DNA of 64,000 bases. Origin: Johnsonella sp. (GTDB lineage: Bacteria; Bacillota; Clostridia; Lachnospirales; Lachnospiraceae). Every line of letters begins with the position of its first letter. Position 1 is the stretch's first letter. A model generated the notes under the pieces. That model did no database searches and had not been told where the DNA came from. It worked only from the letters and a program-made list of their open reading frames with translations. The stretch spans positions 1 through 64,000 of the forward strand of contig JAUMWW010000005.1 of NCBI GenBank assembly GCA_030529445.1. Direction: 5' to 3'. This document shows positions 8,302 to 16,250 of the stretch, in pieces. The translations under genes were made by a program, and so were the position numbers.

Positions 8302-9594
8302 ATGTTTCAATATCTAATTAAGGGCGGGGTTCCGCTCGTAGGCGAAGTCAGTGTGGGAGGGGCAAAAAATGCAGCGCTCGGCATATTGGCAGCCGCAATT
8401 ATGACGGATGAAAGCGTATTAATAGACAATATACCGGATGTAAACGACATTAATGTTATGCTGGAGGCGATTGCCGATATCGGAGTCAATGTGGAGAGAG
8501 TGAGCAGGCATAGCGTAAGAATAGATGCTTCCACCTTGAATTCCGTTATCGTAGATGATGAGTTTATCAGAAAAATCAGAGCATCCTATTATCTGATCGG
8601 AGCTCTGCTCGGTAAATATAAGAGTGCGGAGGTTTCCCTGCCGGGAGGCTGTGAGATCGGCTCCAGACCGATCGACCAGCATTTGAAAGGCTTCAGGGCG
8701 CTCGGCGCGGATGTGGATGTGAACGGAGGCAGGGTGGTTGCCCATGCGATCGATCTCGTGGGAAGCCATATTTATTTGGACATCGTATCCGTAGGCGCGA
8801 CGATCAATATCATGATGGCGGCGTCTATGGCGGAAGGAAAGACGATTATTGAAAATGCGGCGAAGGAGCCGCATATCGTCGATGTTGCAAACTTCCTCAA
8901 CAGCATGGGAGCCGACATCAAGGGAGCGGGTACCGATGTGATCAGGATAAACGGTGTAGAAAAGCTGCACGGAACGGAATATTCGATCATACCGGATCAG
9001 ATTGAGGCGGGTACCTTTATGTGTGCCGCAGCCATAACCAGAGGTGATATTATGGTAAAGAATCTGATTCCCAAGCATATGGAGGCGACCTCGGCGAAGC
9101 TGATCGAGATGGGCTGCGAGGTAAGAGAGTTCGACGATTCGATCAGGGTAGTGGGCAGGAATAACCAGAGGGCGATGAATATCAAGACCCTTCCCTATCC
9201 GGGATTTCCCACGGATATGCAGCCTCAGATGACGGCGGCGCTTACCTTGGCAAGCGGTACGAGCATGGTTGTCGAGAGCATCTTTGAGAATCGCTTCCGC
9301 TATGTGGACGAGCTTGCCCGGATGGGAGCGGATATCAAGGTAAAGGGCAATGTGGCGATTGTGACCGGAGTCAAAGCTCTGATGGGAGCGAGCGTGGTGG
9401 CGCCCGACCTGAGGGCGGGAGCGGCACTCGTTCTGGCGGCGCTCGCGGCGGAAGGAGTGAGCACGATCAGCAATATCAAGTATATTCAAAGAGGCTATGA
9501 GCATTTCGAAGAAAAGCTCAGGGAGCTCGGAGCGCTGATCCATCTTTCGGATTCGGACAGAGAGATCCAGAAGCATATCATGAAAGTGGGATAG
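8302..9594 (+). CDS. murA: UDP-N-acetylglucosamine 1-carboxyvinyltransferase
   Basis: 430 residues, standard for MurA. It transfers enolpyruvate from phosphoenolpyruvate to UDP-GlcNAc, the first committed step of peptidoglycan synthesis, in the cytoplasm. Visible signatures are the N-terminal KNAAL substrate loop (GGAKNAALGILAAAI), the catalytic Cys C117 in LPGGCEIGSRP, and the late PGFPTDMQPQ and RAGAALVLAALAAEG motifs. Because Cys is kept (not Asp), fosfomycin sensitivity is expected from family knowledge. The start has GAGGTGAGAG before it. A strong terminator follows, so the gene appears monocistronic. Clostridia often carry a second copy, and this could be either paralogue. Confidence 0.95.
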   Translation: MFQYLIKGGVPLVGEVSVGGAKNAALGILAAAIMTDESVLIDNIPDVNDINVMLEAIADIGVNVERVSRHSVRIDASTLNSVIVDDEFIRKIRASYYLIGALLGKYKSAEVSLPGGCEIGSRPIDQHLKGFRALGADVDVNGGRVVAHAIDLVGSHIYLDIVSVGATINIMMAASMAEGKTIIENAAKEPHIVDVANFLNSMGADIKGAGTDVIRINGVEKLHGTEYSIIPDQIEAGTFMCAAAITRGDIMVKNLIPKHMEATSAKLIEMGCEVREFDDSIRVVGRNNQRAMNIKTLPYPGFPTDMQPQMTAALTLASGTSMVVESIFENRFRYVDELARMGADIKVKGNVAIVTGVKALMGASVVAPDLRAGAALVLAALAAEGVSTISNIKYIQRGYEHFEEKLRELGALIHLSDSDREIQKHIMKVG

Positions 9595-9616
9595 GCAAAA
9601 GAACCGGAAATTTTCT

Positions 9617-9654
9617 TAAAGAACAGCTTTTTGCAATAAAAGGCTGTTCTTTTT
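9617..9654 (+). terminator. Terminator after murA
   Basis: AAAGAACAGC pairs with GCTGTTCTTT, extended by CTTTT/AAAAG inside, and ends in TTTTT. It separates murA from the amino-acid transporter. Confidence 0.88.
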
Positions 9655-9680
9655 ATAAAAAATCAAGTAGAATGTATATT
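9652..9680 (+). promoter_or_regulatory. Candidate promoter of the amino-acid ABC operon
   Basis: TTTATA (9652-9657), 17 bases, TATATT (9675-9680). Both boxes are imperfect, but the position directly after the murA terminator and 44 bases before the operon fits. Confidence 0.4.
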
Positions 9681-9723
9681 ATTCAAAAATCATTTAATAC
9701 AGTCAAAGAGGAGAGGATGAAAA

Positions 9724-10575
9724 ATGAACGTAAAGAAAGTAACGGCACTTTGTATGGCGGCTTTGCTTTCTGCGGGTCTTATGGCATGTGCGGGAAGCAA
9801 AAAAGAAGAGAATGCGGCGGACGGCAAAAAAACATTGAAGGTGGCGATGGAATGCGGATATGCTCCCTATAACTGGACGCAGCCCGATAATTCCAATAAT
9901 GCGCTTCCGATTTCCGGAAGTCAGGATTTTGCATACGGGTATGATGTGATGATGGCAAAAAAGATTGCGGATGAGCTCGGATATGAGCTGGAAATCGTAA
10001 AGCTGGATTGGGATTCTCTTGTGCCGGCGGTGCAGTCGGGCAGTGTAGACTGCGTGATTGCGGGGCAGTCCATTACCTCGGAGAGAATGCAGAGCGTGGA
10101 TTTTTCCAAGCCTTATTATTATGCATCGGTGGTAAGCCTGGTGAAGAAGGACGGAAAGTTTGCACAGGCAAAGAGCATAGAGGATCTGGCAGGGGCAAAA
10201 ATCACTTCTCAGCAAAATACGATCTGGTACGATCTTTGCGCTCCGCAGATCAAGGATGCGCAGATTCTTCCCGCGCAGGAATCGTCTCCCGCGGCATTGG
10301 TGGCGCTCAATTCGGATAAATGCGACCTCGTCATTACCGATATGCCTACGGCGATGGCTGCGGTGGTTGCCTATCCGGATTTTCTCCTGCTCGATTTCAG
10401 CGGCGGGGAGGGAGATTATCAAGTATCGGAGGAAGAGGTAAATATCGGCATTTCGATGAAGAAGGGAAATACCGAATTAAAGACCGCGATCGATTCCGTT
10501 TTGGAGAAGATGAGCGAGGATGATTTTAAGAAGATGATGAATGACGCGATAGCGGTACAGCCTCTGAGCAATTAA
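9724..10575 (+). CDS. Polar amino-acid ABC transporter, substrate-binding lipoprotein
   Basis: 283 residues. A lipoprotein signal peptide ends in the lipobox LMAC with C22 as the lipidated residue. It is followed by a family 3 extracellular solute-binding domain: LKVAMECGYAPYNW, the DWDSLVPAVQSGSVDCVIAGQSIT segment, ERMQSVDFSKPYY and a C-terminal lobe with DLVITDMPTA. It captures a polar amino acid outside the membrane and delivers it to the permease encoded next. The exact ligand cannot be read; cystine, glutamine or arginine types all look similar. The ribosome site is GAGGAGAGG. Confidence 0.9.
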   Translation: MNVKKVTALCMAALLSAGLMACAGSKKEENAADGKKTLKVAMECGYAPYNWTQPDNSNNALPISGSQDFAYGYDVMMAKKIADELGYELEIVKLDWDSLVPAVQSGSVDCVIAGQSITSERMQSVDFSKPYYYASVVSLVKKDGKFAQAKSIEDLAGAKITSQQNTIWYDLCAPQIKDAQILPAQESSPAALVALNSDKCDLVITDMPTAMAAVVAYPDFLLLDFSGGEGDYQVSEEEVNIGISMKKGNTELKTAIDSVLEKMSEDDFKKMMNDAIAVQPLSN

Positions 10576-10605
10576 TACGGAAAACGGATAGAATGGAGAG
10601 AAAAA

Positions 10606-11400
10606 ATGCCTGAAGATTTTGGTGGGCGCATAGCTTTTATACTTTCAAAATACGGAATGAGCTTTATCCGGGGTGCCGGAGTGACGATGGCGATTGCCAT
10701 CGTGGGTACCCTGATCGGCTGCGTGATCGGGTTTGCGGTCGGTATTTTGCAGACCATACCGATTCATAAGAGAGATAAGCCGGTCAAAAAGGTTCTGCTT
10801 TACAGCCTGATGGGGATATTGAACGCATATGTGGAAATATTCCGAGGAACGCCGATGATGGCGCAGGCGATGATGATTTATTACGGCTCCTCCGTGCTTT
10901 TCGGCATCAATATGTCGATGTGGTTTGCCGCATTTTTCATTGTTTCGATCAATACCGGCGCCTATATGGCGGAGACGGTCAGAGGCGGCATTCTTTCGGT
11001 AGACGAGGGGCAGACCGAGGGCGCAAAAGCCATAGGAATGAATCATGTGCAGACCATGCTCTATGTGATTTTGCCGCAGGCGCTTCGCAATATCATGCCC
11101 CAGATCGGAAACAACCTGATCATCAATATCAAGGATACCTGCGTGCTTTCGATCATCGGCATCGTCGAGCTCTTTTATACGACAAAGGGCGTGGCGGGCG
11201 CATACTATACTTATTTCGAGTCCTTCACGGTAGCGATGGTGATGTATTTCATCCTTACCTTCGCATGCTCCAGACTTCTGAGAATCTGGGAAGGAAAGAT
11301 GGACGGACCGGATAATTATGATCTGGCGACGACGGATACGCTTGCTTATACGAGCGGTCTGGCGAAGTTTCCGGACAGAAGAAGGAAGGAGGAGGACTGA
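10606..11400 (+). CDS. Polar amino-acid ABC transporter, permease (HisM/GlnP family)
   Basis: 264 residues with about five membrane helices. It shows the GlnP/HisM EAA-loop motif GQTEGAKAIGMNHVQTMLYV followed by ILPQALRNIMPQIGN, which docks to the ATPase. The segment EIFRGTPMMAQ is typical of this permease family. It probably works as a homodimer, since only one permease gene is present. Its TGA overlaps the ATG of the ATPase gene by one base, so translation is coupled. The C-terminal tail of about 35 polar residues is a little longer than usual. Confidence 0.92.
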   Translation: MPEDFGGRIAFILSKYGMSFIRGAGVTMAIAIVGTLIGCVIGFAVGILQTIPIHKRDKPVKKVLLYSLMGILNAYVEIFRGTPMMAQAMMIYYGSSVLFGINMSMWFAAFFIVSINTGAYMAETVRGGILSVDEGQTEGAKAIGMNHVQTMLYVILPQALRNIMPQIGNNLIINIKDTCVLSIIGIVELFYTTKGVAGAYYTYFESFTVAMVMYFILTFACSRLLRIWEGKMDGPDNYDLATTDTLAYTSGLAKFPDRRRKEED

Positions 11401-12146
11401 TGGGAGAAAAAGCGGTGCTTCTTGATGTCAAGCATTTAAGCAAGACCTTCGGCAGCAATGCGGTTTTGAAAGATGTCGATTTTACCGTCAGAGAGGGAGA
11501 TGTAACCTGCATTATCGGGGCTTCCGGCTCGGGAAAATCCACGCTTTTGCGCTGCATCAACCTCTTGGAGACGCCGACTACCGGAGAGATCATCTTCGAG
11601 AATACGGATATTACGGACAGGAGAAACGATCCCTGCGCATATCGCGCAAAGGTCGGCATGGTCTTTCAGAATTTTAATCTCTTCAATAATATGAGCGTGC
11701 TGGAAAACTGCATGGTCGGTCAGCTCAAGGTATTAAAGCGCGATAAGGAGGAGGCAAGAGCCAAGGCGATGAAATACCTTGAAAAAGTCGGAATGTCTCC
11801 CTATATCAATGCAAAGCCGAGACAGCTTTCCGGGGGACAGAAGCAGAGAGTTGCGATAGCCAGAGCGCTCGCAATGGAGCCTCAGCTGATCTTATTCGAT
11901 GAGCCGACCTCCGCGCTCGATCCTCAGATGGTGGGAGAGGTGCTCGAGGTGATGCGCAAGCTTGCCGCGGAGGGGCTGACGATGATTATCGTAACCCATG
12001 AGATGGCTTTTGCCAGAGATGTTTCCAATCATATCGTATTTATGGCAAACGGAATCATCGAAGAGGAGGGCGAGCCGGCAAAGATCTTCAACGATCCGCA
12101 GAGGCTTCTGACCAAGGAGTTCCTGACGAGATTCATGAATTCATAA
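11400..12146 (+). CDS. Polar amino-acid ABC transporter, ATP-binding protein
   Basis: 248 residues, the GlnQ/HisP size. Walker A is IIGASGSGKSTLLRC, the Q-loop is VFQNFNLFNNM, the signature is LSGGQKQRVAIARAL and Walker B is LILFDEPTSALD, with the switch His in IIVTHEMAFA. It hydrolyses ATP at the inner face to power amino-acid uptake with the two preceding gene products. AAGGAGGAGG within the permease gene is the ribosome site. Confidence 0.95.
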   Translation: MGEKAVLLDVKHLSKTFGSNAVLKDVDFTVREGDVTCIIGASGSGKSTLLRCINLLETPTTGEIIFENTDITDRRNDPCAYRAKVGMVFQNFNLFNNMSVLENCMVGQLKVLKRDKEEARAKAMKYLEKVGMSPYINAKPRQLSGGQKQRVAIARALAMEPQLILFDEPTSALDPQMVGEVLEVMRKLAAEGLTMIIVTHEMAFARDVSNHIVFMANGIIEEEGEPAKIFNDPQRLLTKEFLTRFMNS

Positions 12147-12176
12147 ATAATTTATAGTTTGATTTGTCTTATTTTA

Positions 12177-12206
12177 TTGACATATTCCTATACTTAGTAT
12201 TATAGT
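12177..12206 (+). promoter_or_regulatory. Promoter of the metK leader transcript
   Basis: Consensus TTGACA (12177-12182), 18-base spacer, TATAGT (12201-12206). Transcription would begin at about 12212-12214, at the base of the hairpin described next, so that hairpin would be the 5' end of the RNA. Confidence 0.7.
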
Positions 12207-12210
12207 TGTA

Positions 12211-12255
12211 TCAGTTCCCGACCGGGCAGGAAAGACTGCGTGGGCGCGGAACTGA
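12211..12255 (+). ncRNA. Unidentified 5' hairpin upstream of the SAM riboswitch
   Basis: TCAGTTCC (12211-12218) and GGAACTGA (12248-12255) form a perfect 8-bp outer stem. Inside, GCAG (12226-12229) pairs with CTGC (12236-12239) around a GAAAGA loop, with an asymmetric GC-rich internal loop between. It has no U-tract and does not match any riboswitch class I can recall. It may cap and stabilise the 5' end or be a second regulatory element. Confidence 0.5.
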
Positions 12256-12282
12256 TGCTTCATTTTAAACGGAATAAAACCC

Positions 12283-12378
12283 CTTATTTAGAGCGGCGGA
12301 GATAGAAGGATCTGTGAAGCCCGGCAACCCCTGAGGAAGGAAGGTGCCAACCTAAGCGAGCAATCGAGCAATAAGAGG
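12283..12378 (+). promoter_or_regulatory. SAM-I (S-box) riboswitch
   Basis: The core elements are present in order: GAGCGGCGGAGAT after the 5' P1 strand, GAAGCCCGGCAACC, GGAAGGTGCCAACCTAAGC and the closing strand. P1 is CTTATT (12283-12288) with AATAAG (12370-12375). In known S-boxes SAM binding stabilises P1 and favours the downstream terminator, so metK is shut when SAM is plentiful. The terminator is directly downstream. Confidence 0.95.
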
Positions 12379-12386
12379 ACTTAATC

Positions 12387-12414
12387 AACAGTCTGCTTAT
12401 GCAGGCTGTTTTTT
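12387..12414 (+). terminator. SAM riboswitch expression-platform terminator
   Basis: AACAGTCTGC pairs with GCAGGCTGTT around a TTAT loop, followed by T-residues, 40 bases before the metK start. It is the off-state terminator of the S-box. Confidence 0.9.
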
Positions 12415-12453
12415 ATCAAAAAAATGATCAGAGAAAGATACCTGGAGGGAAAA

Positions 12454-13635
12454 ATGGATAGAATATTATTTACATCGGAGTCGGTTACGGAGGGGCATCC
12501 GGATAAAATGTGCGATCAGATATCGGACGCAATCCTGGACGCATTGATGGAGAAAGATCCCATGAGCCGTGTTGCCTGCGAGACCTGCGTGACGACCGGG
12601 CTCGTGCTTGTAATGGGAGAGATCAGCACGGAGGCTTATGTCGATATCCAAAAGATCGTCAGAGAGACGGTCAGAGAGATCGGATATGACAGGGCAAAAT
12701 ACGGTTTCGACTGCGATACCTGCGGCGTGCTGGTTGCGGTGGACGAGCAGTCCGCAGATATTGCGCTCGGAGTGGATCGCTCCTTCGAGCAGAAGCGGGG
12801 AGAAGAAAAGGGAGGAACAGATAACGGTGCGGGAGACCAGGGAATGATGTTCGGCTATGCAAGCGATGAGACCGCGGAATACATGCCCTATCCCGTATCT
12901 TTGGCACATAAGCTTGCAAGAAGGCTCTCGGAAGTCAGAAAAAACAAGCTGCTTCCCTACCTCAGACCGGACGGAAAGACCCAGGTTACGATAGAATACG
13001 ACGAGGAGGGAAATCCCCTCAGAATCGATACGGTGGTGCTTTCGGCTCAGCATAATGAAAAGGTGGAGCAGGAGCAGATTCATCAGGATATCAAAGCGCA
13101 TGTGTTTGATGTGGTTCTGCCCAAGCATATGATTGATGAGCAGACGAAGTTTTTCATTAATCCCACGGGACGTTTTGTCATCGGAGGACCGCAGGGAGAT
13201 TCGGGGCTTACGGGAAGGAAGATCATCGTAGATACTTACGGCGGATATGCCCGTCACGGAGGGGGAGCGTTTTCCGGAAAGGACTGCACGAAGGTGGACC
13301 GCTCCGCGGCGTATGCGGCAAGATATGCGGCAAAGAATGTCGTGGCTGCCGGGCTGGCAAAGCGCTGTGAGATCCAGCTTTCCTATGCGATAGGAGTGGC
13401 GCATCCGACCTCCGTCTGTGTCAACACTTTCGGGACGGGAAAACTCGGGGATGCGAAATTATGCGAAATCATCAAGGAGAATTTTGATTTCCGCCCCTCC
13501 GGCATCATCAAGATGCTGGATTTGAGAAGACCGATTTATAAGCAGACGGCGGCATACGGGCATTTCGGAAGAGAGGATCTGGATCTGCCCTGGGAGAAGC
13601 TGGATAAGGCGGAGGCATTGAAAAAATACTTATAA
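12454..13635 (+). CDS. metK: S-adenosylmethionine synthetase
   Basis: 393 residues. It makes SAM from methionine and ATP in the cytoplasm. Signatures are the N-terminal GHPDK ([12 protein letters not shown]), [12 protein letters not shown] and the phosphate-binding loop [17 protein letters not shown] place the start at ATG 12454 because TGGAGGG sits 5 bases before it and the protein then begins at the usual position; the in-frame ATG at 12424 lies within the leader and lacks a ribosome site. The gene is under the SAM-I riboswitch. A kinase gene begins 9 bases downstream and may be read through. Confidence 0.96.
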   Translation: MDRILFTSESVTEGHPDKMCDQISDAILDALMEKDPMSRVACETCVTTGLVLVMGEISTEAYVDIQKIVRETVREIGYDRAKYGFDCDTCGVLVAVDEQSADIALGVDRSFEQKRGEEKGGTDNGAGDQGMMFGYASDETAEYMPYPVSLAHKLARRLSEVRKNKLLPYLRPDGKTQVTIEYDEEGNPLRIDTVVLSAQHNEKVEQEQIHQDIKAHVFDVVLPKHMIDEQTKFFINPTGRFVIGGPQGDSGLTGRKIIVDTYGGYARHGGGAFSGKDCTKVDRSAAYAARYAAKNVVAAGLAKRCEIQLSYAIGVAHPTSVCVNTFGTGKLGDAKLCEIIKENFDFRPSGIIKMLDLRRPIYKQTAAYGHFGREDLDLPWEKLDKAEALKKYL

Positions 13636-13644
13636 GGAGAGGTC

Positions 13645-14700
13645 ATGAAACTGAAATCGGGATTGATCAGCATGTTTTTCTTAGTCAGCCTGATTATCCT
13701 TACTCTGGTTTTACTCGGAAAATATGTGCATAGCGAAGAAAAGCTCATGGAAATGCTGATCACGGCGATTGCCGTGCTGGTTTGTATTGCTTTTCTGATG
13801 ATTATCTGGGTCTATGCGACGATATTGAAGCCCCTGAGCAAGCTTCAGGAGGCGGCAAGAAATATCAAGGAGGGGAATCTTGATTTTAGGCTCGATTATG
13901 AGGAGCATGATGAGATCGGCAGTCTTTGCATGGACTTTGAGGAGATGCGCATTCGCCTGAAAGAAAACGAAGCACAGAAGCTGCAGGCGGACAGGGACAG
14001 CAAGGAGCTCATCAGCAATATTTCACATGATCTGAAGACCCCGATTACCGCGATCAAAGGCTATGTGGAAGGAATTATGGACGGAGTGGCATCCTCTCCG
14101 GAGAAGCTTGATAAGTATATTCGAACCATCTATAATAAAGCCAATGATATGGACAGGCTGATTGACGAGCTCACCTTTTATACAAAGATAGATACCAATA
14201 AGCTGCCGTATAATTATGACAGAATACATATCAGCGATTTTTTCCGGGATTGTGCGGAGGAGGTCGGTCTGGATATGGAATCCGCCAATATAGAATTTTC
14301 CTTTATCGACAGGCTCCATGAGGATACTCTGATCATTGCCGATGTGGAGCAGCTCAGAAGAGTCGTCAATAATATCATCGGCAACAGCGTAAAGTATCTT
14401 GATAAAAAGCCGGGACGCATCAGCATAGAGCTTGCGGACGAGGGCGATTTTGTGAGAATTGATATCGGCGATAACGGACGGGGAATCGAAGCAAAAGACC
14501 TGCCCTATATCTTCGACCGCTTTTACCGGGCGGATTATTCCAGAAATTCGTCGAAGGGAGGAAGCGGCATAGGGCTTTCTATCGTCAAGAAGATTATAGA
14601 GGCGCATAGCGGCATGATCTGGGCGGAGAGCAAGCTCGGGGAAGGAACGCATATTATCATTGTACTGAGGAAATACCAGGAGGTGAGAGCCGATGGCTAA
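13645..14700 (+). CDS. Membrane sensor histidine kinase
   Basis: 351 residues. Two membrane helices (about residues 6-25 and 37-58) leave only a very short external loop, so it may sense the membrane itself or a partner protein. A HAMP domain follows (ILKPLSKLQEAARNI to EEMRIRLKENE). The H-box is ISNISHDLKTPITAIKGY with the phospho-acceptor H128. The catalytic domain has NNIIGNSVKYL (N-box), IDIGDNGRGI (G1) and GGSGIGLSIVKKII (G2). Its 3' end overlaps the following response regulator by 8 bases. Kinase-first order is less common in the OmpR class. A ribosome site AAGGAGAGG follows metK closely. Confidence 0.93.
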   Translation: MKLKSGLISMFFLVSLIILTLVLLGKYVHSEEKLMEMLITAIAVLVCIAFLMIIWVYATILKPLSKLQEAARNIKEGNLDFRLDYEEHDEIGSLCMDFEEMRIRLKENEAQKLQADRDSKELISNISHDLKTPITAIKGYVEGIMDGVASSPEKLDKYIRTIYNKANDMDRLIDELTFYTKIDTNKLPYNYDRIHISDFFRDCAEEVGLDMESANIEFSFIDRLHEDTLIIADVEQLRRVVNNIIGNSVKYLDKKPGRISIELADEGDFVRIDIGDNGRGIEAKDLPYIFDRFYRADYSRNSSKGGSGIGLSIVKKIIEAHSGMIWAESKLGEGTHIIIVLRKYQEVRADG

Positions 14701-15382
14701 GATATTGATCGTGGAGGATGAAATCAGCATAGCGGAGCTGGAGAAGGATTATTTGGAAATATCCGGGTTCGAGGTGGAGATTTGCAATGACGGAGAAGAG
14801 GGAGAGGCGCTTGCGCTCAAGAACGAGTATGACCTGATTTTGCTGGATGTGATGCTGCCCAATAAAGGGGGATTCGATATCTGCAAAAAAATCAGGGAGA
14901 TCAAGGATACCCCGATTATTATGGTGAGCGCGAAAAAAGAGGATATCGACAAGATCAGAGGGCTCGGGCTCGGCGCGGATGATTATATCACCAAGCCTTT
15001 CTCGCCAAGCGAGCTGGTGGCAAGGGTAAAGGCTCATATGGCAAGATACCAGAGGCTTTTGGGCAATGCCCAGCAGAATAACGAGATCATAGAGATCCGC
15101 GGGCTCAAGATCGATAAGACCGCAAGAAAGGTGTGGATCAATAAGGAGGAGAAGAATTTTACCGCAAAGGAATTTGATCTGCTCGCTTTTTTGGCGGCAA
15201 ATCCCAACCATGTATTTTCCAAGGAGGAGCTTTTTCGGCAGATCTGGGATATGCAGTCCGTAGGCGATATTGCGACCGTCACCGTGCATATCAAAAAAAT
15301 CAGAGAGAAAATTGAATTTAATACCTCAAAGCCGCAGTACATCGAGACGATCTGGGGCGTCGGATACAGGTTTAAAGTTTAG
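14693..15382 (+). CDS. OmpR/PhoB-family response regulator
   Basis: 229 residues. The receiver domain begins MAKILIVEDE and has the phospho-acceptor D52 (LILLDVMLP), with the acidic pair E8/D9 and K in DYITKPFSPSEL. The C-terminal winged helix (about 130-229) has TAKEFDLLAFLAANPNHVFSKEEL and ends with the typical VWGVGYRF-type motif, here TIWGVGYRFKV. It overlaps the kinase gene by 8 bases and is clearly its partner. The targets are unknown; the second two-component operon directly downstream is a candidate. Confidence 0.94.
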   Translation: MAKILIVEDEISIAELEKDYLEISGFEVEICNDGEEGEALALKNEYDLILLDVMLPNKGGFDICKKIREIKDTPIIMVSAKKEDIDKIRGLGLGADDYITKPFSPSELVARVKAHMARYQRLLGNAQQNNEIIEIRGLKIDKTARKVWINKEEKNFTAKEFDLLAFLAANPNHVFSKEELFRQIWDMQSVGDIATVTVHIKKIREKIEFNTSKPQYIETIWGVGYRFKV

Positions 15383-15416
15383 GTAACGAAAAATTAAAGT
15401 AAATCACGGGATTATA

Positions 15417-15425
15417 TGGTATAAT
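15417..15425 (+). promoter_or_regulatory. Extended -10 promoter of the VanR-like operon
   Basis: TGGTATAAT is an extended -10 (TATAAT at 15420-15425) with no good -35 box, 124 bases before the gene. The missing -35 suggests that activation by a regulator, possibly one of the two response regulators, is needed. Confidence 0.5.
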
Positions 15426-15460
15426 AGCTTTAAAAATTAAGAAATTTGCGATCTGACCTG

Positions 15461-15535
15461 CCGCGTCTGCCTGCCGGCAAAGCAAATGCCGAAGCTTCCG
15501 GCAAGAGATGAGGCAGCCGATCATAGCTGTGGCGG
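15461..15535 (+). other. Structured 5' leader of the VanR-like gene
   Basis: Three nested inverted repeats can be paired: CCGC (15461-15464) with GCGG (15532-15535), CTGCCT (15467-15472) with AGGCAG (15511-15516), and GCCGG (15473-15477) with CCGGC (15498-15502). The last base of the outer stem lies next to the GGAGAGGAG ribosome site, so the fold could modulate translation. No known RNA class was recognised. Confidence 0.4.
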
Positions 15536-15548
15536 AGAGGAGTTATAT

Positions 15549-16250
15549 ATGTCTCAAGTAAATGTCCTTGTAGTGGATGATGAAAAGGAAATTGCCGATC
15601 TTGTCGAGATTCATTTGGTAAGCGACGGATATAAGGTGTTTAAGGCGGTCAATGCGAAAGAGGGATTGGATATTCTGGAAAGAGAAGAGATTCATCTTGC
15701 GCTTTTGGATATTATGATGCCGGGAATGAACGGGCTGGATATGTGCAAAAAGATTCGCGAGGACAGGAATATTCCCATCATTATGCTTTCTGCAAAGGGA
15801 ACGGATCTGGATAAGATTCTCGGTCTGGGAACGGGAGCGGATGATTATGTGACCAAGCCCTTCAATCCTTTGGAGCTGACGGCGAGAGTAAAATCTCAGC
15901 TCAGGAGATATACGCAGTTTAACCCGAACAGCGTACAGGGAAGTGATAAAAATGAGATTACGATCAGGGGGCTGAGCATTAATAAAGACAATCATAAGGT
16001 GCTCGTCTATGATGAAGAGGTTAAGCTGACCCCCATAGAGTTTGATATTTTATACCTGCTGGCAAGCAATGCGGGCAAGGTATTTTCCACGGATGAGATT
16101 TTTGAAAAGGTTTGGAACGAGAAGGTGTATGAAGCCAATAATACGGTGATGGTGCATATCCGAAGGCTCAGAGGAAAGATGCGCGAGGACGAGCGTGTAG
16201 ATAAGATCATTACTACGGTATGGGGAGTGGGTTATAAGATTGAAAAGTGA
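15549..16250 (+). CDS. VanR-like response regulator (OmpR family)
   Basis: 233 residues from ATG 15549, chosen because GGAGAGGAG lies 6-14 bases before it and the receiver domain begins at once (MSQVNVLVVDDEKEIADLVE); an earlier in-frame ATG at 15486 adds 21 unlikely residues inside the structured leader. The phospho-acceptor is D54 (LALLDIMMPG), with TKPFNPLEL as the conserved Lys region and a C-terminal winged helix ending TTVWGVGYKIEK. The 3' end overlaps the kinase by 11 bases. Overall it resembles VanR, but no vanHAX-type ligase genes are near, so this is not glycopeptide resistance on present evidence. Confidence 0.93.
   Translation: MSQVNVLVVDDEKEIADLVEIHLVSDGYKVFKAVNAKEGLDILEREEIHLALLDIMMPGMNGLDMCKKIREDRNIPIIMLSAKGTDLDKILGLGTGADDYVTKPFNPLELTARVKSQLRRYTQFNPNSVQGSDKNEITIRGLSINKDNHKVLVYDEEVKLTPIEFDILYLLASNAGKVFSTDEIFEKVWNEKVYEANNTVMVHIRRLRGKMREDERVDKIITTVWGVGYKIEK

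Noticed and set aside
12424-12453. Earlier ATG for metK
   Set aside because: It lies inside the riboswitch platform and lacks a ribosome site; ATG 12454 has TGGAGGG at proper spacing.
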